The position numbers were made by a program, and so were the translations under genes. Shown here one piece after another: positions 44,388 through 53,099 of a stretch of 64,000 nucleotides of DNA; the first letter of the stretch is position 1, and each line of letters opens with the position of its first letter. Source of the DNA: Marivita sp003149565. GTDB taxonomy: Bacteria; Pseudomonadota; Alphaproteobacteria; Rhodobacterales; Rhodobacteraceae. The notes under the pieces are model-generated. The model was not told where the DNA came from and did no database searches. It worked only from the letters and a program-made list of their open reading frames with translations. The stretch is from assembly GCF_965216415.1 (NCBI RefSeq), contig NZ_CBDCFU010000002.1. One strand, given 5' to 3'.

Positions 44388-45251
44388 ATGAGTTGGCGCA
44401 TCGCTAATGAATGCGCCGAGCGCCGCTTTGGCAGCGCTGCACGCAAGCAGATCATCATGTTCCTGGCCGACAAGGCGAGCGATGACGGCTCAGGCATCTG
44501 GTGCTCGAAGGGGACCATCCAGCGTCACACAGAGCTTAGTGAGAGCACGGTCAAGCGGACCATCATCGACTTCTTGCGAGAAGGCATTCTGATCGAGACA
44601 GGGCGACGGCAATGCAAGAACGGCTACACCGTCATTTACCGCATCGTTCTGGAGCGCGTGGCCGCTCTCGAACCCACTGCAGAGCCCGACATTGAGACGG
44701 GGGTCACTGTGAACCCCGTCCAGCCTGAACCCGGTACGGGGTCCACGGTGAACGGGGTACGGGGTTCACGGTGGACCCCAAACCATCCTAAAACCATCCA
44801 TAAACCACCTACGCGCAGGCGCGAGGTGGCGGAAGAGGTTGAAGATCTTGAAGTTGAGAAGATCTTGGCAGTCTATCCCGAGGACAGGATCCGAGACCGG
44901 CGGACTACTCTGCGCCTGATCGCAGGGGCCGTGAAAGCCGGAGTGAAGCCCGATGATCTCAAGCAGGCGGTCAAAGCCTATGCGAAGGAAAGCGAGGGCT
45001 ACACGCGCAGCAAGGTCTGTTTCTCGGACAATTGGTTCAAGACGCGCAGGTGGGAGAAGGGGCTTGCCCAGGTGCAGGCCGACCGAGAGAAGGCGCGAGA
45101 GGCCGAAGCCAAAGGCCGTGCGAGCCTCGCCGAGTGGATTCACGAGCGTCATCCCCTGTGCCGACATATCACGAACCGGCAGATCGAAGATTTGATCGCG
45201 TCAAAGCTTGTGACGCCCGAACAGGTGCGAGCTGCGGGGCTGCAGGCGTGA
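44388..45251 (+). CDS. Helix-turn-helix replication-initiator-like protein
   Basis: A 287-residue protein. Residues 1-85 form a winged HTH domain ('CSKGTIQRHTELSESTVKRT', 'FLREGILIETGRRQ'), as in phage and plasmid initiators. Residues 100-135 are a Pro/Gly/Thr/Val-rich linker, and the DNA coding for it carries three near-palindromic GGGGTTCAC-type repeats. The C-terminal half is charged and helical. The plan (N-terminal DNA-binding domain, origin repeats in the linker) recalls lambda O; that analogy is inference. It is the first gene to the right of the tRNA-Cys fragment. Confidence 0.65.
   Translation: MSWRIANECAERRFGSAARKQIIMFLADKASDDGSGIWCSKGTIQRHTELSESTVKRTIIDFLREGILIETGRRQCKNGYTVIYRIVLERVAALEPTAEPDIETGVTVNPVQPEPGTGSTVNGVRGSRWTPNHPKTIHKPPTRRREVAEEVEDLEVEKILAVYPEDRIRDRRTTLRLIAGAVKAGVKPDDLKQAVKAYAKESEGYTRSKVCFSDNWFKTRRWEKGLAQVQADREKAREAEAKGRASLAEWIHERHPLCRHITNRQIEDLIASKLVTPEQVRAAGLQA
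44700..44779. repeat. Three iteron-like palindromic repeats within the initiator-like gene
   Basis: Units are GGGGTCACTGTGAACCCC (44700-44717), GGGGTCCACGGTGAAC (44738-44753) and GGGGTTCACGGTGGACCCC (44761-44779). Each is a full or partial GGGGTTCAC/GTGAACCCC palindrome. They lie in the linker-coding part of the HTH gene and share their core with the hairpin at 44248. Confidence 0.65.
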
Positions 45252-45325
45252 AAAGGATCGACGTGAACAGCGCGTTTCGTGCGCTTGAACTCAGGGCAAC
45301 GCCGTTGAGAATTTGCGTCCTCTGG

Positions 45326-46333
45326 TCAGCTGTTGATCTCGGTCTCGAAGGTCTCGATCATAGCAATGATTTCATCGAAGGTTGGTGCGTCACCGATGAT
45401 CATTTCCCGCATCCCGGCATAGTCTTTTCGAAGAGCGGCAGTGAGTTCGGCGTTTGGGATCAAGCGCAAGGAGCCGGGCTTCGCCTCTTCATAGTTTGCT
45501 CGGGCGGACTTGAAAAATACCGACTTGTGATGCGCGACTTGGGTCAGCAAATCAAGCTTTTCGAGGGCACGTTTTTTGGCTTCATGCCCAATCAGCTGCG
45601 CCATATCGTAGTAATGGCGGGACATGCGATCTGCGAGGGGTTTGGTTGCATCTTGATGAAAAAGCATATGCAAAATGGTGGCTTTTTCCCAGAATGTGCG
45701 CTCGACCCCCAATACTTTCACGCCGACCAGACCGTCTTTCAGAAGATCGGGAAAAGCCTGATGTAGGTAAGGCGTAATGTCGATCTGCTCGGCGGGCAGC
45801 TGGACGCCACGGGCACCGAACTCAAAGCGTACAACCGGTTTGATATAGCCCGCATTGCTTTTTGCCAACGTAGGGTAGGCAAAGAGAATGGTCTGCGGGT
45901 CACTTGGGTCGACCGATAGCGTGAAGCTTTGTTCTAGACCGGAGCCAAACGCTGTTTGAATCTCGGCCAGCAGTTGGCCTCCGACGGCTTCTTTCGCCGC
46001 TTCCTCCAATTCCTGAAGCAACCTTTTCTGCTTCTTGCCCGATAGGTCCGGGCCTTCTGGGTCACGGTCGCCTACAAACCCGAGTTGTTCGCGGTCTAGC
46101 GAGAGGTCCACATCCTCGGAGAAGCGGTGGATCACGTCATAGGCTTTGGACAGGGATGTTCCGCCCTTGAAGATCATTTGCTCGCCAAAAGATGGGAGTG
46201 CAAAGAGTTGCTTTAGGGACCAGCAAACCCAGAAATCTTTTTCGATGATTGCCTTCGACATTCCAAGCTGCGCTGCAGTTTCTTGAAAGGCTTCATCTCT
46301 TAGTTCAGGTGCGTCGTTGGCGAAATTTTCCAT
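45326..46333 (-). CDS. AbiEii/AbiGii-type nucleotidyltransferase toxin
   Basis: A 335-residue nucleotidyltransferase-like toxin. The polymerase-beta-type motif is 'FKGGTSLSKAYDVIHRFSED' with the acidic 'EDVDLSL' after it. 'VLGVERTFWEKATILHMLFH' and 'SRHYYDMAQLIGHE' are typical C-terminal AbiEii motifs. In type IV AbiE systems the toxin is countered by AbiEi and can stop phage spread. It starts 2 bp after the antitoxin stop; ATG 46378, which would overlap the antitoxin, is an alternative. Confidence 0.88.
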   Translation of the reverse strand: MENFANDAPELRDEAFQETAAQLGMSKAIIEKDFWVCWSLKQLFALPSFGEQMIFKGGTSLSKAYDVIHRFSEDVDLSLDREQLGFVGDRDPEGPDLSGKKQKRLLQELEEAAKEAVGGQLLAEIQTAFGSGLEQSFTLSVDPSDPQTILFAYPTLAKSNAGYIKPVVRFEFGARGVQLPAEQIDITPYLHQAFPDLLKDGLVGVKVLGVERTFWEKATILHMLFHQDATKPLADRMSRHYYDMAQLIGHEAKKRALEKLDLLTQVAHHKSVFFKSARANYEEAKPGSLRLIPNAELTAALRKDYAGMREMIIGDAPTFDEIIAMIETFETEINS

Positions 46334-46335
46334 GC

Positions 46336-46932
46336 TTAAGCGTGTGCAACAATCTGTTGCACGAAGGGGTGCATCCATGCAGGGACGTGCCTGCTTTGCT
46401 TTGCCAAGAGCTTCCGATCATTGTCGTCCAGTGCGCGTGCAAGGCGGTCGACGATTTGACTGTCCACACGGTCTTTGCCGACATAACGCAACGCTTGGAA
46501 GACAACCCCAGTCTTATGTCCTGCGCCGACCAATGTTTTGGGGGATGCCTTGCGGAACTGGATGACTTGCCGCCCAACTTTCTTAGTGCGGGTTGGGCCG
46601 TCGGTCATATAGGTCGGCTTGGATGGTACCTGAGTGGAAAGGCCCAACTGATTGGCAGCCATCGAAGGAGAAGGTTGCAAGATCTGACCGTCCTTTCGAG
46701 CAACAGCTTTTGCGATGTCATCGGCGGAAGGCGACAGAAATCCGAAGCGCGGGCTCTTCTTCGGGTAGTCATACAGCCCCCGCGTCAGTCGGCGGATCAC
46801 ACCCTGATCAGCAAGGCGTGACAGGGCCTGATCTACGCTTGCGCGGGATCCGATGTCGAGAAAATCGGTCGGCGCAAAGATTGCGCCGCGACCTTTTCCG
46901 ATGATGCGTTGCTTGATGTTTGACGTAATCAT
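46336..46932 (-). CDS. AbiEi-like antitoxin (DUF6088, winged helix)
   Basis: A 198-residue protein with an N-terminal winged-helix region ('GSRASVDQALSRLADQGVIR' then 'RLTRGLYDYPKKSP'), the pattern of DUF6088/AbiEi antitoxins, which also repress their own promoter. AAGGAG precedes ATG 46932. An inverted repeat (46947-46972) lies just upstream. It is paired with the AbiEii-type toxin gene 2 bp downstream. Confidence 0.87.
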   Translation of the reverse strand: MITSNIKQRIIGKGRGAIFAPTDFLDIGSRASVDQALSRLADQGVIRRLTRGLYDYPKKSPRFGFLSPSADDIAKAVARKDGQILQPSPSMAANQLGLSTQVPSKPTYMTDGPTRTKKVGRQVIQFRKASPKTLVGAGHKTGVVFQALRYVGKDRVDSQIVDRLARALDDNDRKLLAKQSRHVPAWMHPFVQQIVAHA

Positions 46933-46946
46933 GTTCGAACTCCTTG

Positions 46947-46972
46947 TCAGAAAATATGGTATGTTTTTCTGA
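46947..46972. promoter_or_regulatory. Inverted repeat upstream of the AbiEi-like gene
   Basis: TCAGAAAA and TTTTCTGA arms (8 bp) with a 10-bp spacer lie immediately upstream of the ribosome binding site. This is a good candidate for autoregulation by the winged-helix antitoxin. Confidence 0.55.
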
Positions 46973-47046
46973 AAGTCAACGGACCATGGAATACCCCCTC
47001 GGTAGGTGCAGCTGGCATAGGGCAAAAAGGAGAACTGGTGCGAAAT

Positions 47047-47089
47047 TTACGCTACAGCGCAAAAATAGAAAAATTACGCTGCAGCGTAA
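47047..47089. promoter_or_regulatory. Paired TTACGCT-palindrome operators
   Basis: TTACGCTACAGCGCAA (47047-47062) and the perfect 16-bp palindrome TTACGCTGCAGCGTAA (47074-47089) have centres 27 bp apart. They lie between the divergent AbiE and HTH genes. Confidence 0.65.
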
Positions 47090-47115
47090 GTTGTCGTGGA
47101 CTAGATTGCTGCGTC

Positions 47116-47160
47116 TATGATCTTTAGATCATATAGAGGATTTATGATCTAGGCATCATA
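47116..47160. promoter_or_regulatory. Paired TATGATCT-palindrome operators
   Basis: TATGATCTTTAGATCATA (47116-47133) and TATGATCTAGGCATCATA (47143-47160) are near-palindromes with centres 27 bp apart, the same spacing as the other pair. They lie just before the HTH gene and are likely its own operators. Confidence 0.68.
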
Positions 47161-47176
47161 GGCGCTGGAGGCTGGC

Positions 47177-47431
47177 TTGAAGAACTTCGTTCGAATTCCC
47201 CGAGATCTTGGACATGCGATCCGTCAGGCTCGTCGAGAGAAAAACTTGACGCAGGCCGATCTCGCCATGCGCAGCGGTGTTTGGCAGGAAACGATATCGA
47301 AAGTTGAGGCCGGGCGGGGCGGTACAAAGCTCGACACGATCTTGGCGCTGCTGGCGGCCCTCGACTTAGAGCTTTTGGTCAGAACACGCAGCAAGGGCAC
47401 TGCATCTGATTTTGACAACATATTCGACTGA
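47177..47431 (+). CDS. XRE/HipB-like HTH regulator
   Basis: An 84-residue regulator with a Cro/CI-type HTH: 'LGHAIRQARREKNLTQADLA' followed by 'SGVWQETISKVEAGRGGTKL'. It resembles HipB antitoxins, but no HipA-like kinase gene follows, so it stands alone. A TTG start is supported by GGAGG 5 bases upstream. Two 18-bp palindromes 16-61 bp before the start are probably its binding sites. Confidence 0.82.
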   Translation: MKNFVRIPRDLGHAIRQARREKNLTQADLAMRSGVWQETISKVEAGRGGTKLDTILALLAALDLELLVRTRSKGTASDFDNIFD

Positions 47432-47727
47432 AGCCCCGCAGTGACGGAGTGACCGCCATTAAGCCGCAGCGGTTTTCTAAGTCCTCAACTCATGTGATGC
47501 AGCATGACGACACCGTTCAGTTTGTGAGTGCCGAACTCAGATCCTCAACGCCGTGTTTCTGATTGCTGAACATAAGCGGGCAGCCGTGCCGGACGCGGTG
47601 CAAGCCCCGCTTCAACAAGAAAATTCCCCTGCGCCAGCGCATTCCTCGCGAGGCAAGTTTCTTGCTGCCAGTCCCTTGGTGCCAGCTTTGGTCATGTTCA
47701 TCGAAACACTCAAAGTGAGGATCAAAA

Positions 47728-47925
47728 ATGGCTACTCAAACTCTGAAACTGAACGTCAAATCCGGCGAAAAAGACGGCAAGAACTTCTGGGACCGCTGCG
47801 GCGTCCTCTTCGTCAACACTGACGACAGCGGTAACATCACGTCGATCAACGTCAAACACAGCATGTTTCCCGACGTCGAAATGGTCGCCTTCCCGCGCCG
47901 CGATGAAGATCCGGTCACCGAGTGA
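47728..47925 (+). CDS. Small conserved-looking protein of unknown function
   Basis: A 65-residue protein, 'TLKLNVKSGEKDGKNFWDRC', 'GVLFVNTDDSGNITSINVKH' and 'MVAFPRRDED'. It looks like a compact beta-rich domain without catalytic motifs. AGTGAGGA lies 6-13 bases before the ATG. A good terminator follows at once. The last 57 bp of the gene plus the terminator are repeated at 48733-48824, beyond the UDG-like gene. Similar small proteins often occur in alphaproteobacterial mobilizable elements. Confidence 0.7.
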   Translation: MATQTLKLNVKSGEKDGKNFWDRCGVLFVNTDDSGNITSINVKHSMFPDVEMVAFPRRDEDPVTE

Positions 47926-47960
47926 CCTTAGCGCCAGGGCGGGTTTCCCGCTCTGGCTTT
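47869..47960 (+). repeat. Direct repeat, copy 1 (gene 3' end plus terminator)
   Basis: About 92 bp covering the end of the small gene and its terminator, matched at 48733-48824 with roughly one difference in eight. Confidence 0.75.
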
Positions 47961-47962
47961 CT
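47933..47962 (+). terminator. Rho-independent terminator
   Basis: An 11-bp stem (GCCAGGGCGGG / CCCGCTCTGGC, one G-T pair) with a TTT loop is followed by TTTCTT, 8 bp after the stop at 47925. Confidence 0.82.
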
Positions 47963-48131
47963 TCTGGGGCGACAGAACTAAGCTGTAGTTCGGCTTTCAG
48001 GTGAAATTTCGTGGGCATGGCCGATTGATTTCTGCCGTATTCACTTCGCTATCGGCTGGACTGTAAGGACGTATTCGCACCACGTCGCCGGTGCCCTTGG
48101 GTTCCCGATCATGGTCAGCTAGGCTTTCGAG

Positions 48132-48662
48132 ATGTGTAGGAACGCCGCTGATTTCAGATTTGTCGATGTACATCCAAGAGTACTGCTGGTCGGGGCCTGT
48201 CCTGGACGTGAAGAGGAACGGGACGGAAGGCCTTTCGCAGGGCGGTCCGGTCAAAATCTTGAAATCATGCTGCGACGCTTGCAGGTCCTGCATCCGCTGG
48301 TTTTTCCATCGCCGCAACTAGATGCCTACAGCTTAGTCAATGCACATTCACTGCCAAGATATCCCGAGCGCGAGGGATATGATGGGAGCACGCAGCCACG
48401 CAAACAGGACGTTCTGGCACCCGAGAACCGAGCTAGGCTCATTGCCCGTTTGCAGCGCGTTCAGCCCGAAATCATCGTTTACCTGGGAAAGGCGGCACAG
48501 TTCGCCCACGAAGTGTTTGAAGAGCATATTCCTGACATAAGAGCCTACCGAACAGGGCACCCATCAACCCAAGCCTGGAATGCTCCGCGCCAATATCGAG
48601 GCATGCCGCGAGAAGAAAAAATCCGCCGCTGGGCTGAAGACCAGTTCGCTGCAGTTGCGTGA
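48132..48662 (+). CDS. Uracil-DNA glycosylase superfamily protein
   Basis: A 176-residue protein. 'VLLVGACPGREEERDGRPFA' followed by 'GRSGQNLEIMLRR' matches motif A of family 4/5-type uracil-DNA glycosylases (GEAPGxxEDxxGxPFVG), and 'RTGHPSTQAW' corresponds to the late HPS motif. The iron-sulfur cysteines of family 4 are not evident. It may remove uracil from DNA or be a diverged member involved in defence. ATG 48132 follows an in-frame stop at 48120; the ribosome binding site is weak. It lies between two copies of a gene 3' end, as a cargo insert. Confidence 0.7.
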   Translation: MCRNAADFRFVDVHPRVLLVGACPGREEERDGRPFAGRSGQNLEIMLRRLQVLHPLVFPSPQLDAYSLVNAHSLPRYPEREGYDGSTQPRKQDVLAPENRARLIARLQRVQPEIIVYLGKAAQFAHEVFEEHIPDIRAYRTGHPSTQAWNAPRQYRGMPREEKIRRWAEDQFAAVA

Positions 48663-48732
48663 AGTCGGCGCACGGCCCGAAGCGTGCGAAATTGGGCTGC
48701 CTCTGTTCTGAGGTCGAACTCCCGATAGGATC

Positions 48733-48824
48733 CCCGACGTCGAAATGGTCTCCTTTCCGCGCCGGGACGAAGATCCGGTCACCGAGTGACCTGAGCGCCA
48801 TGGCGGGTTTCCCGTCTTGGCCTT
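48733..48824 (+). repeat. Direct repeat, copy 2 (orphan gene 3' end)
   Basis: A copy of the last 57 bp of the small gene at 47728 and its downstream hairpin. No gene start precedes it, so it is an orphan 3' end to the right of the UDG-like gene. Confidence 0.75.
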
Positions 48825-48848
48825 CATCGCTGAAAACAAGGTTGCCAG

Positions 48849-49985
48849 CTAGGTCGCTTCATCTTGTGACCGAACCTGACGGTTGAGGCGCGAAAGGGGT
48901 TCACTGAAGGCCGCTTCCAGTTTTTGGATATGACCGGCAAGCCAACCAATCATCTCGGGCCATGCTTCCCGGTTGAAACCGTCAAAGGGTTGAGCGTAGA
49001 CGATGCGGCTTGCCTTTTTGTCATCCATGCGTCGCCAATCAAGCTCAGCACCGAACGCCGCCTCGATCGCATCTTTCTGTCCATATAATTGATCGAACAG
49101 CCATTTGTTCTCTGCGGTTTCTGACCGCTGCAAGCTTATCTCGACCCGCGCTTCATCTCTCGAGAAGATCATCTGATAGGGGCAAGACCGGGTCCCAGAT
49201 CCTGCGCTGAGCCAATGATCCTTGGTGGGGCTGATATTCTGGTAAAGTGTAACGCCGTCGACACGCAGCTGTTCAAGGGCCGCTTCCCAGAAGTCCAAGC
49301 GCAGCTTGTGTCGCTTTTTCTGCGTGTCCTGGACGGCTTTCTCTTCGTTTTCTTTGCTCGACATCCCGATCATGAAGTCCGCCGCCTCAGGCGTGGGTAT
49401 GATCTGTTGAATGTCGACCATCAGCTCGTCGCCAAACGAATACGGAGTCACCTTAAAGCACTGTGCGCGAATTCCGCGGCTGAGGAGCCACAGCACCGTT
49501 GCCGTGACCTCGCGCCGAAAATTGGCTGCGATGAAGATCATCCTTTGGTCATTGCCTGGGTTTAGGACGGTCTCTTCCAGCTCCTCAACTTCCATGAACT
49601 CACAGATCCGCACGGCCGCATTGCCGCCGCCTGCATAGCGGTCGAGATATTGTTGATAGATATCGACGATCTGCGTCTTGGTCAGGCCCGAGACATAGGC
49701 GGTGTACTTCAGGGCCTGCCACGTCACATCCCTCCCGCTGTCATCAAGCTTGTTCTCGATCACAACGAGGTTGCCGTCCTTGTCGAGCGCCAAGAGATCC
49801 AGGCGTTCGCGGGTTTCATCAAACCCGTCGAACTCCTTCTGAATGATCAGCAATTCCTCCCCTAGGGCGTCAGGTTGATTGGCCAGCCACTCTTGCAAAT
49901 GGTCGCGCTCCCGTAGGTTCAACTCAGAAAAGCGTTTCTGGGACAGGCGGGACAAACGGTTTTGGTTCAAATCAACGCGGAACAT
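48849..49985 (-). CDS. DUF4268 / PD-(D/E)XK nuclease-like protein
   Basis: A 378-residue protein. The N-terminal half has a restriction-endonuclease-like core, 'RERLDLLALDKDGNLVVIEN' followed by 'KLDDSGRDV' (Asp, Glu-x-Lys). The C-terminal half is a DUF4268 domain ('DFWEAALEQLRVDG', 'KKASRIVYAQPFDGFNREAW'). It is the last gene of the five-gene defence operon, starting 20 bp after the Res stop. It could be an extra nuclease or a DNA-modification sensor of that system. Confidence 0.82.
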   Translation of the reverse strand: MFRVDLNQNRLSRLSQKRFSELNLRERDHLQEWLANQPDALGEELLIIQKEFDGFDETRERLDLLALDKDGNLVVIENKLDDSGRDVTWQALKYTAYVSGLTKTQIVDIYQQYLDRYAGGGNAAVRICEFMEVEELEETVLNPGNDQRMIFIAANFRREVTATVLWLLSRGIRAQCFKVTPYSFGDELMVDIQQIIPTPEAADFMIGMSSKENEEKAVQDTQKKRHKLRLDFWEAALEQLRVDGVTLYQNISPTKDHWLSAGSGTRSCPYQMIFSRDEARVEISLQRSETAENKWLFDQLYGQKDAIEAAFGAELDWRRMDDKKASRIVYAQPFDGFNREAWPEMIGWLAGHIQKLEAAFSEPLSRLNRQVRSQDEAT

Positions 49986-50005
49986 AGGCTATCTCCAAAG
50001 CATCG

Positions 50006-53000
50006 CTAAGTGCCCCGAACTGCAGACATGAGCTCAGAAAAGTCTGACACAACATCATACTTTACCCGGTCATTCGGGACGCTGTTTGCAATCTCCTCGA
50101 AAAACTTTCTGGCGCATTTGATTTTCTCTCGCTCCAACTCGCGGAACTTGAGGGACGGCTGGGAACCCTTTGTTTCCGCAACAAAATAGATGTGCTGCAC
50201 GGATTGCTCTTTGAAAGCTATCGCCCAGTCGGGATTGTAGTCACCGACGGGCGTAGGGATGAGAAAACCCTGCGGCAGCTTCGAATAGACGACGATTTCA
50301 TCGCTTGTATCCAGGTCTTCGACAAACTTGCGTTCGACCCCAGAGTCGACCACCGCATAGTCATAGATGTGGTTTCGCAACTTCCCGACGGCTTGCGTCA
50401 GATCAGTGCCACTCTGGGTCGCGGGGAAAATATCGGTGTCGTATCTGTCGGCTGTTGCATCATAGGTCAGATGCTCGATGACAGTCGTGGCCTTCTGCTC
50501 TTTGATTATGCGTGAGGCCTCAGAGATGAATTGTTCAGGGTTGGCCTGAAACGTCGAGAACTTCGCAGTGCTCATTCCCGTCAGAATTTTCCCGATCGTC
50601 CCACGCGTCAAGTCCGCACCTTCGGCAAGTTTGCCGATGACATCATATGAAACAAGCGAGTGGGCAGAGCTGCTTTTTTCGCTGCGTATACCCGATTGCT
50701 TAAACGCAGCTCCGGTTCGAAGTTGGGCCTCAGTCAACTCATCCGAAAGTTGGCCTTCGGTGATGACGTATTGCAGAGGCGAGACAACGAGGTCTCGGTC
50801 CAAAGCATCGACGCAGCGTCTGACCAGGTCATTAGAGTCGAATTCGACCTGGTAAACAGCTTTCCGGTTGATGCGCTGCCAAAGTTCCTGAAACTCCTTC
50901 TTTTCGAAGTTCTTGTTTCGCGGGATCGCTTTGGGCTTGCGGCCATCGCCCATCATGTTCTCAAGCTGGCTTCCGTTGAAGACGGTATCGATCAGCTGCA
51001 GGATCTGTTCCTGTTGGTCGAGGAGTTCATCGGGCAACGCAGCCAGCGTGCCCGCCTCACGCGCTTCATGATACGCCTGCGTGATGCCATCGTTGTCATC
51101 GATGTAGTCGTTCTTGACGAGATACCGCTCGATGCGTTTGGCCATGTCCTTGGACACAGTGGTTTCACTGCCGTTGACCGTGATCGACTTGCCTTCGAAG
51201 TACTCGGCGTTCGCCTGGCGCGGGCGCTCCGACAGGTTTTCAGCGATTTCCTTCTGAAGCCCGCCGACAAAGTCTTTATAGCTTTCGCTGGCCACCACGG
51301 TCAGGACGTTGATGTCATGCACGGTTGCCGCGTGATCCATACGGTCGCCGTTTTTGTTGACCGAAATGCGGAGGCCCCGGCCAACCTCCTGGCGACGCGA
51401 TATGGTGTTGTCGCTGTGCTTGAGCATGCACATCACAAAGACGTTTGGGTTGTCCCAGCCCTCGCGCAGCGCGGAGTGGGAGAAGATGAACCGCGTCGGT
51501 TCTTCGAAGGAAAGCAGGCGCTCTTTGTCCTTCAGGATCAGATCGTAGGCTGAAACGTCATCCGTCAAACCGGCGAACTCACCGCGCGCTTTCACCTTTG
51601 GATCAACGAGCTTGCCCTTCTTGTCGATCGAGAAATAGCCGTTGTGGGTCGCACCGACGTCGATGCTGTCCAGGTGCTTTCGGTAAGCCTCATCCTCCAA
51701 GGGCAACTCGCCGAGGTATTCGGCTTTCAGTGCTTCGTATTCTTCCTCGAAGACACGGGCATATTCGCCTTTTTCGTCCTCAGCGTCGTAGTCCCGATAC
51801 TTTGCCACCTCGTCGATGAAGAACAGGGACAGCACCTTGATGCCCTTGGCGAACAGCTGCTTTTCACGCTCCAGATGGGCCGCGATGGTCTCGCGGATCT
51901 GAATGCGGCGAATGTCACGTTCGGTGATGTCACCACTGGCTTCACCGGCCTGCAAAACCGCGCCGTTTGTGAAATGCACCTCGTCCAAGCGTGCGTCGAT
52001 ATCAGAGACAACGAAATCCCGGTATTGATCAAGCCCCTTGGACAGATCAAACAGGTTGCGGCCTTTCTCAACCTTGCGCAGCACCCGCTTGATGCCCGAG
52101 TTGGTCTTCACCTCAATCTCAACCCGCGCCACTGGATCGCTTTTGGAAATCTGGATGCCCTCAAGGTACAGATACGCGTTAGTGCCCGTCAGACCCTTGG
52201 CCTGAATGCCGCGCACCTCGATCTTCTTGACCAGCTTCTGGCTGAACGCATCGACTGCATCCAGACGATGCACCTTGTTGTGGATCGTCTTATGGGTTGC
52301 GGAATAGCGCAGGATGAACAGCGGGTTGAACTCGGGCAGAGCTTTTTGGGTTGCTGGCCCTTCCATCTTTTGCGGCTCATCCAGGATCAGGATGGGGCGG
52401 TTCTTGGCAATCACATCGATAGGGCGGCGGGACTGGAAGTCATCCAACTCACGGTAAATTCGGCGAGCTTCGTCACTTGCATTCGCTTTTTGTGCTGCAG
52501 CAAACGCCTGCACGTTGATCACCATCACGTTGATGCCCGCGTCCGAAGAAAAGCTCTCCAGTTCATGCAGCCGCTTGGAGTTGTAGATGAAGAACCGCGC
52601 CTTCCTGCCATAGCTTTCGACGAAATGCTCTGCCGTCATTTCCAGCGACTTCGCGACACCTTCGCGGATCGCAATTGACGGCACCATGATGATGAACTTG
52701 GACCAGCCATAGCGCTTGTTCATCTCGAAGATGGACTTGATATAGCAATAGGTCTTGCCCGTGCCGGTCTCCATCTCGATGTCGAGGTTGATGGCCGCAC
52801 CCGCCTTGTAGCTGGCTGGTTTGTTGCGGCCATTGTGATCGACAAAATGATCCAGCCTCTCGGACAGGGGCAGGTTCTGACGCTGCTGCACCTTGCGGAT
52901 GTTTTCCAGCACCTGGCTCGCAGGCAGGGCGATATCGGCATTGCGAAAGCCGTCTTCATCAGACCGCATCTGCGCGCGCACGCCGGGATCGATCCGGTAG

Positions 53001-53095
53001 ACCTGTGCCGCCGTGTTGGGCTGACCTTCGAAGCAATCGACCACGGCCTCGACCGCCGCTGTCTGATAGGGTTGCGACTTGAACTTGATCTTCAT
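50006..53095 (-). CDS. res: Type III restriction enzyme, Res subunit
   Basis: A 1029-residue superfamily 2 helicase-nuclease. Walker A is 'METGTGKTYC' (residues 108-117), motif II is the DEPQ variant at 239-242, motif V-VI are 'FSHSALREGWDNPNVFVM' and 'SRRQEVGRGLRI'. The C-terminal endonuclease domain has 'VGDYNPDWAIAF' and 'YFVAETKGSQ' (Asp, Glu-x-Lys) around residues 950-980. It cuts unmethylated DNA with Mod, the gene just upstream (4-bp gap). It appears full length. Confidence 0.95.
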   Translation of the reverse strand: MKIKFKSQPYQTAAVEAVVDCFEGQPNTAAQVYRIDPGVRAQMRSDEDGFRNADIALPASQVLENIRKVQQRQNLPLSERLDHFVDHNGRNKPASYKAGAAINLDIEMETGTGKTYCYIKSIFEMNKRYGWSKFIIMVPSIAIREGVAKSLEMTAEHFVESYGRKARFFIYNSKRLHELESFSSDAGINVMVINVQAFAAAQKANASDEARRIYRELDDFQSRRPIDVIAKNRPILILDEPQKMEGPATQKALPEFNPLFILRYSATHKTIHNKVHRLDAVDAFSQKLVKKIEVRGIQAKGLTGTNAYLYLEGIQISKSDPVARVEIEVKTNSGIKRVLRKVEKGRNLFDLSKGLDQYRDFVVSDIDARLDEVHFTNGAVLQAGEASGDITERDIRRIQIRETIAAHLEREKQLFAKGIKVLSLFFIDEVAKYRDYDAEDEKGEYARVFEEEYEALKAEYLGELPLEDEAYRKHLDSIDVGATHNGYFSIDKKGKLVDPKVKARGEFAGLTDDVSAYDLILKDKERLLSFEEPTRFIFSHSALREGWDNPNVFVMCMLKHSDNTISRRQEVGRGLRISVNKNGDRMDHAATVHDINVLTVVASESYKDFVGGLQKEIAENLSERPRQANAEYFEGKSITVNGSETTVSKDMAKRIERYLVKNDYIDDNDGITQAYHEAREAGTLAALPDELLDQQEQILQLIDTVFNGSQLENMMGDGRKPKAIPRNKNFEKKEFQELWQRINRKAVYQVEFDSNDLVRRCVDALDRDLVVSPLQYVITEGQLSDELTEAQLRTGAAFKQSGIRSEKSSSAHSLVSYDVIGKLAEGADLTRGTIGKILTGMSTAKFSTFQANPEQFISEASRIIKEQKATTVIEHLTYDATADRYDTDIFPATQSGTDLTQAVGKLRNHIYDYAVVDSGVERKFVEDLDTSDEIVVYSKLPQGFLIPTPVGDYNPDWAIAFKEQSVQHIYFVAETKGSQPSLKFRELEREKIKCARKFFEEIANSVPNDRVKYDVVSDFSELMSAVRGT

Positions 53096-53099
53096 GGGG

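Noticed and set aside
44700..44779. Possible CRISPR-like array
   Set aside because: Only three short palindromic units with spacers of 7-20 bp inside a coding frame; no leader and no cas genes anywhere in the window.
47177..47431. HipAB toxin-antitoxin module
   Set aside because: The HTH protein is HipB-like, but no HipA kinase gene is present before or after it.
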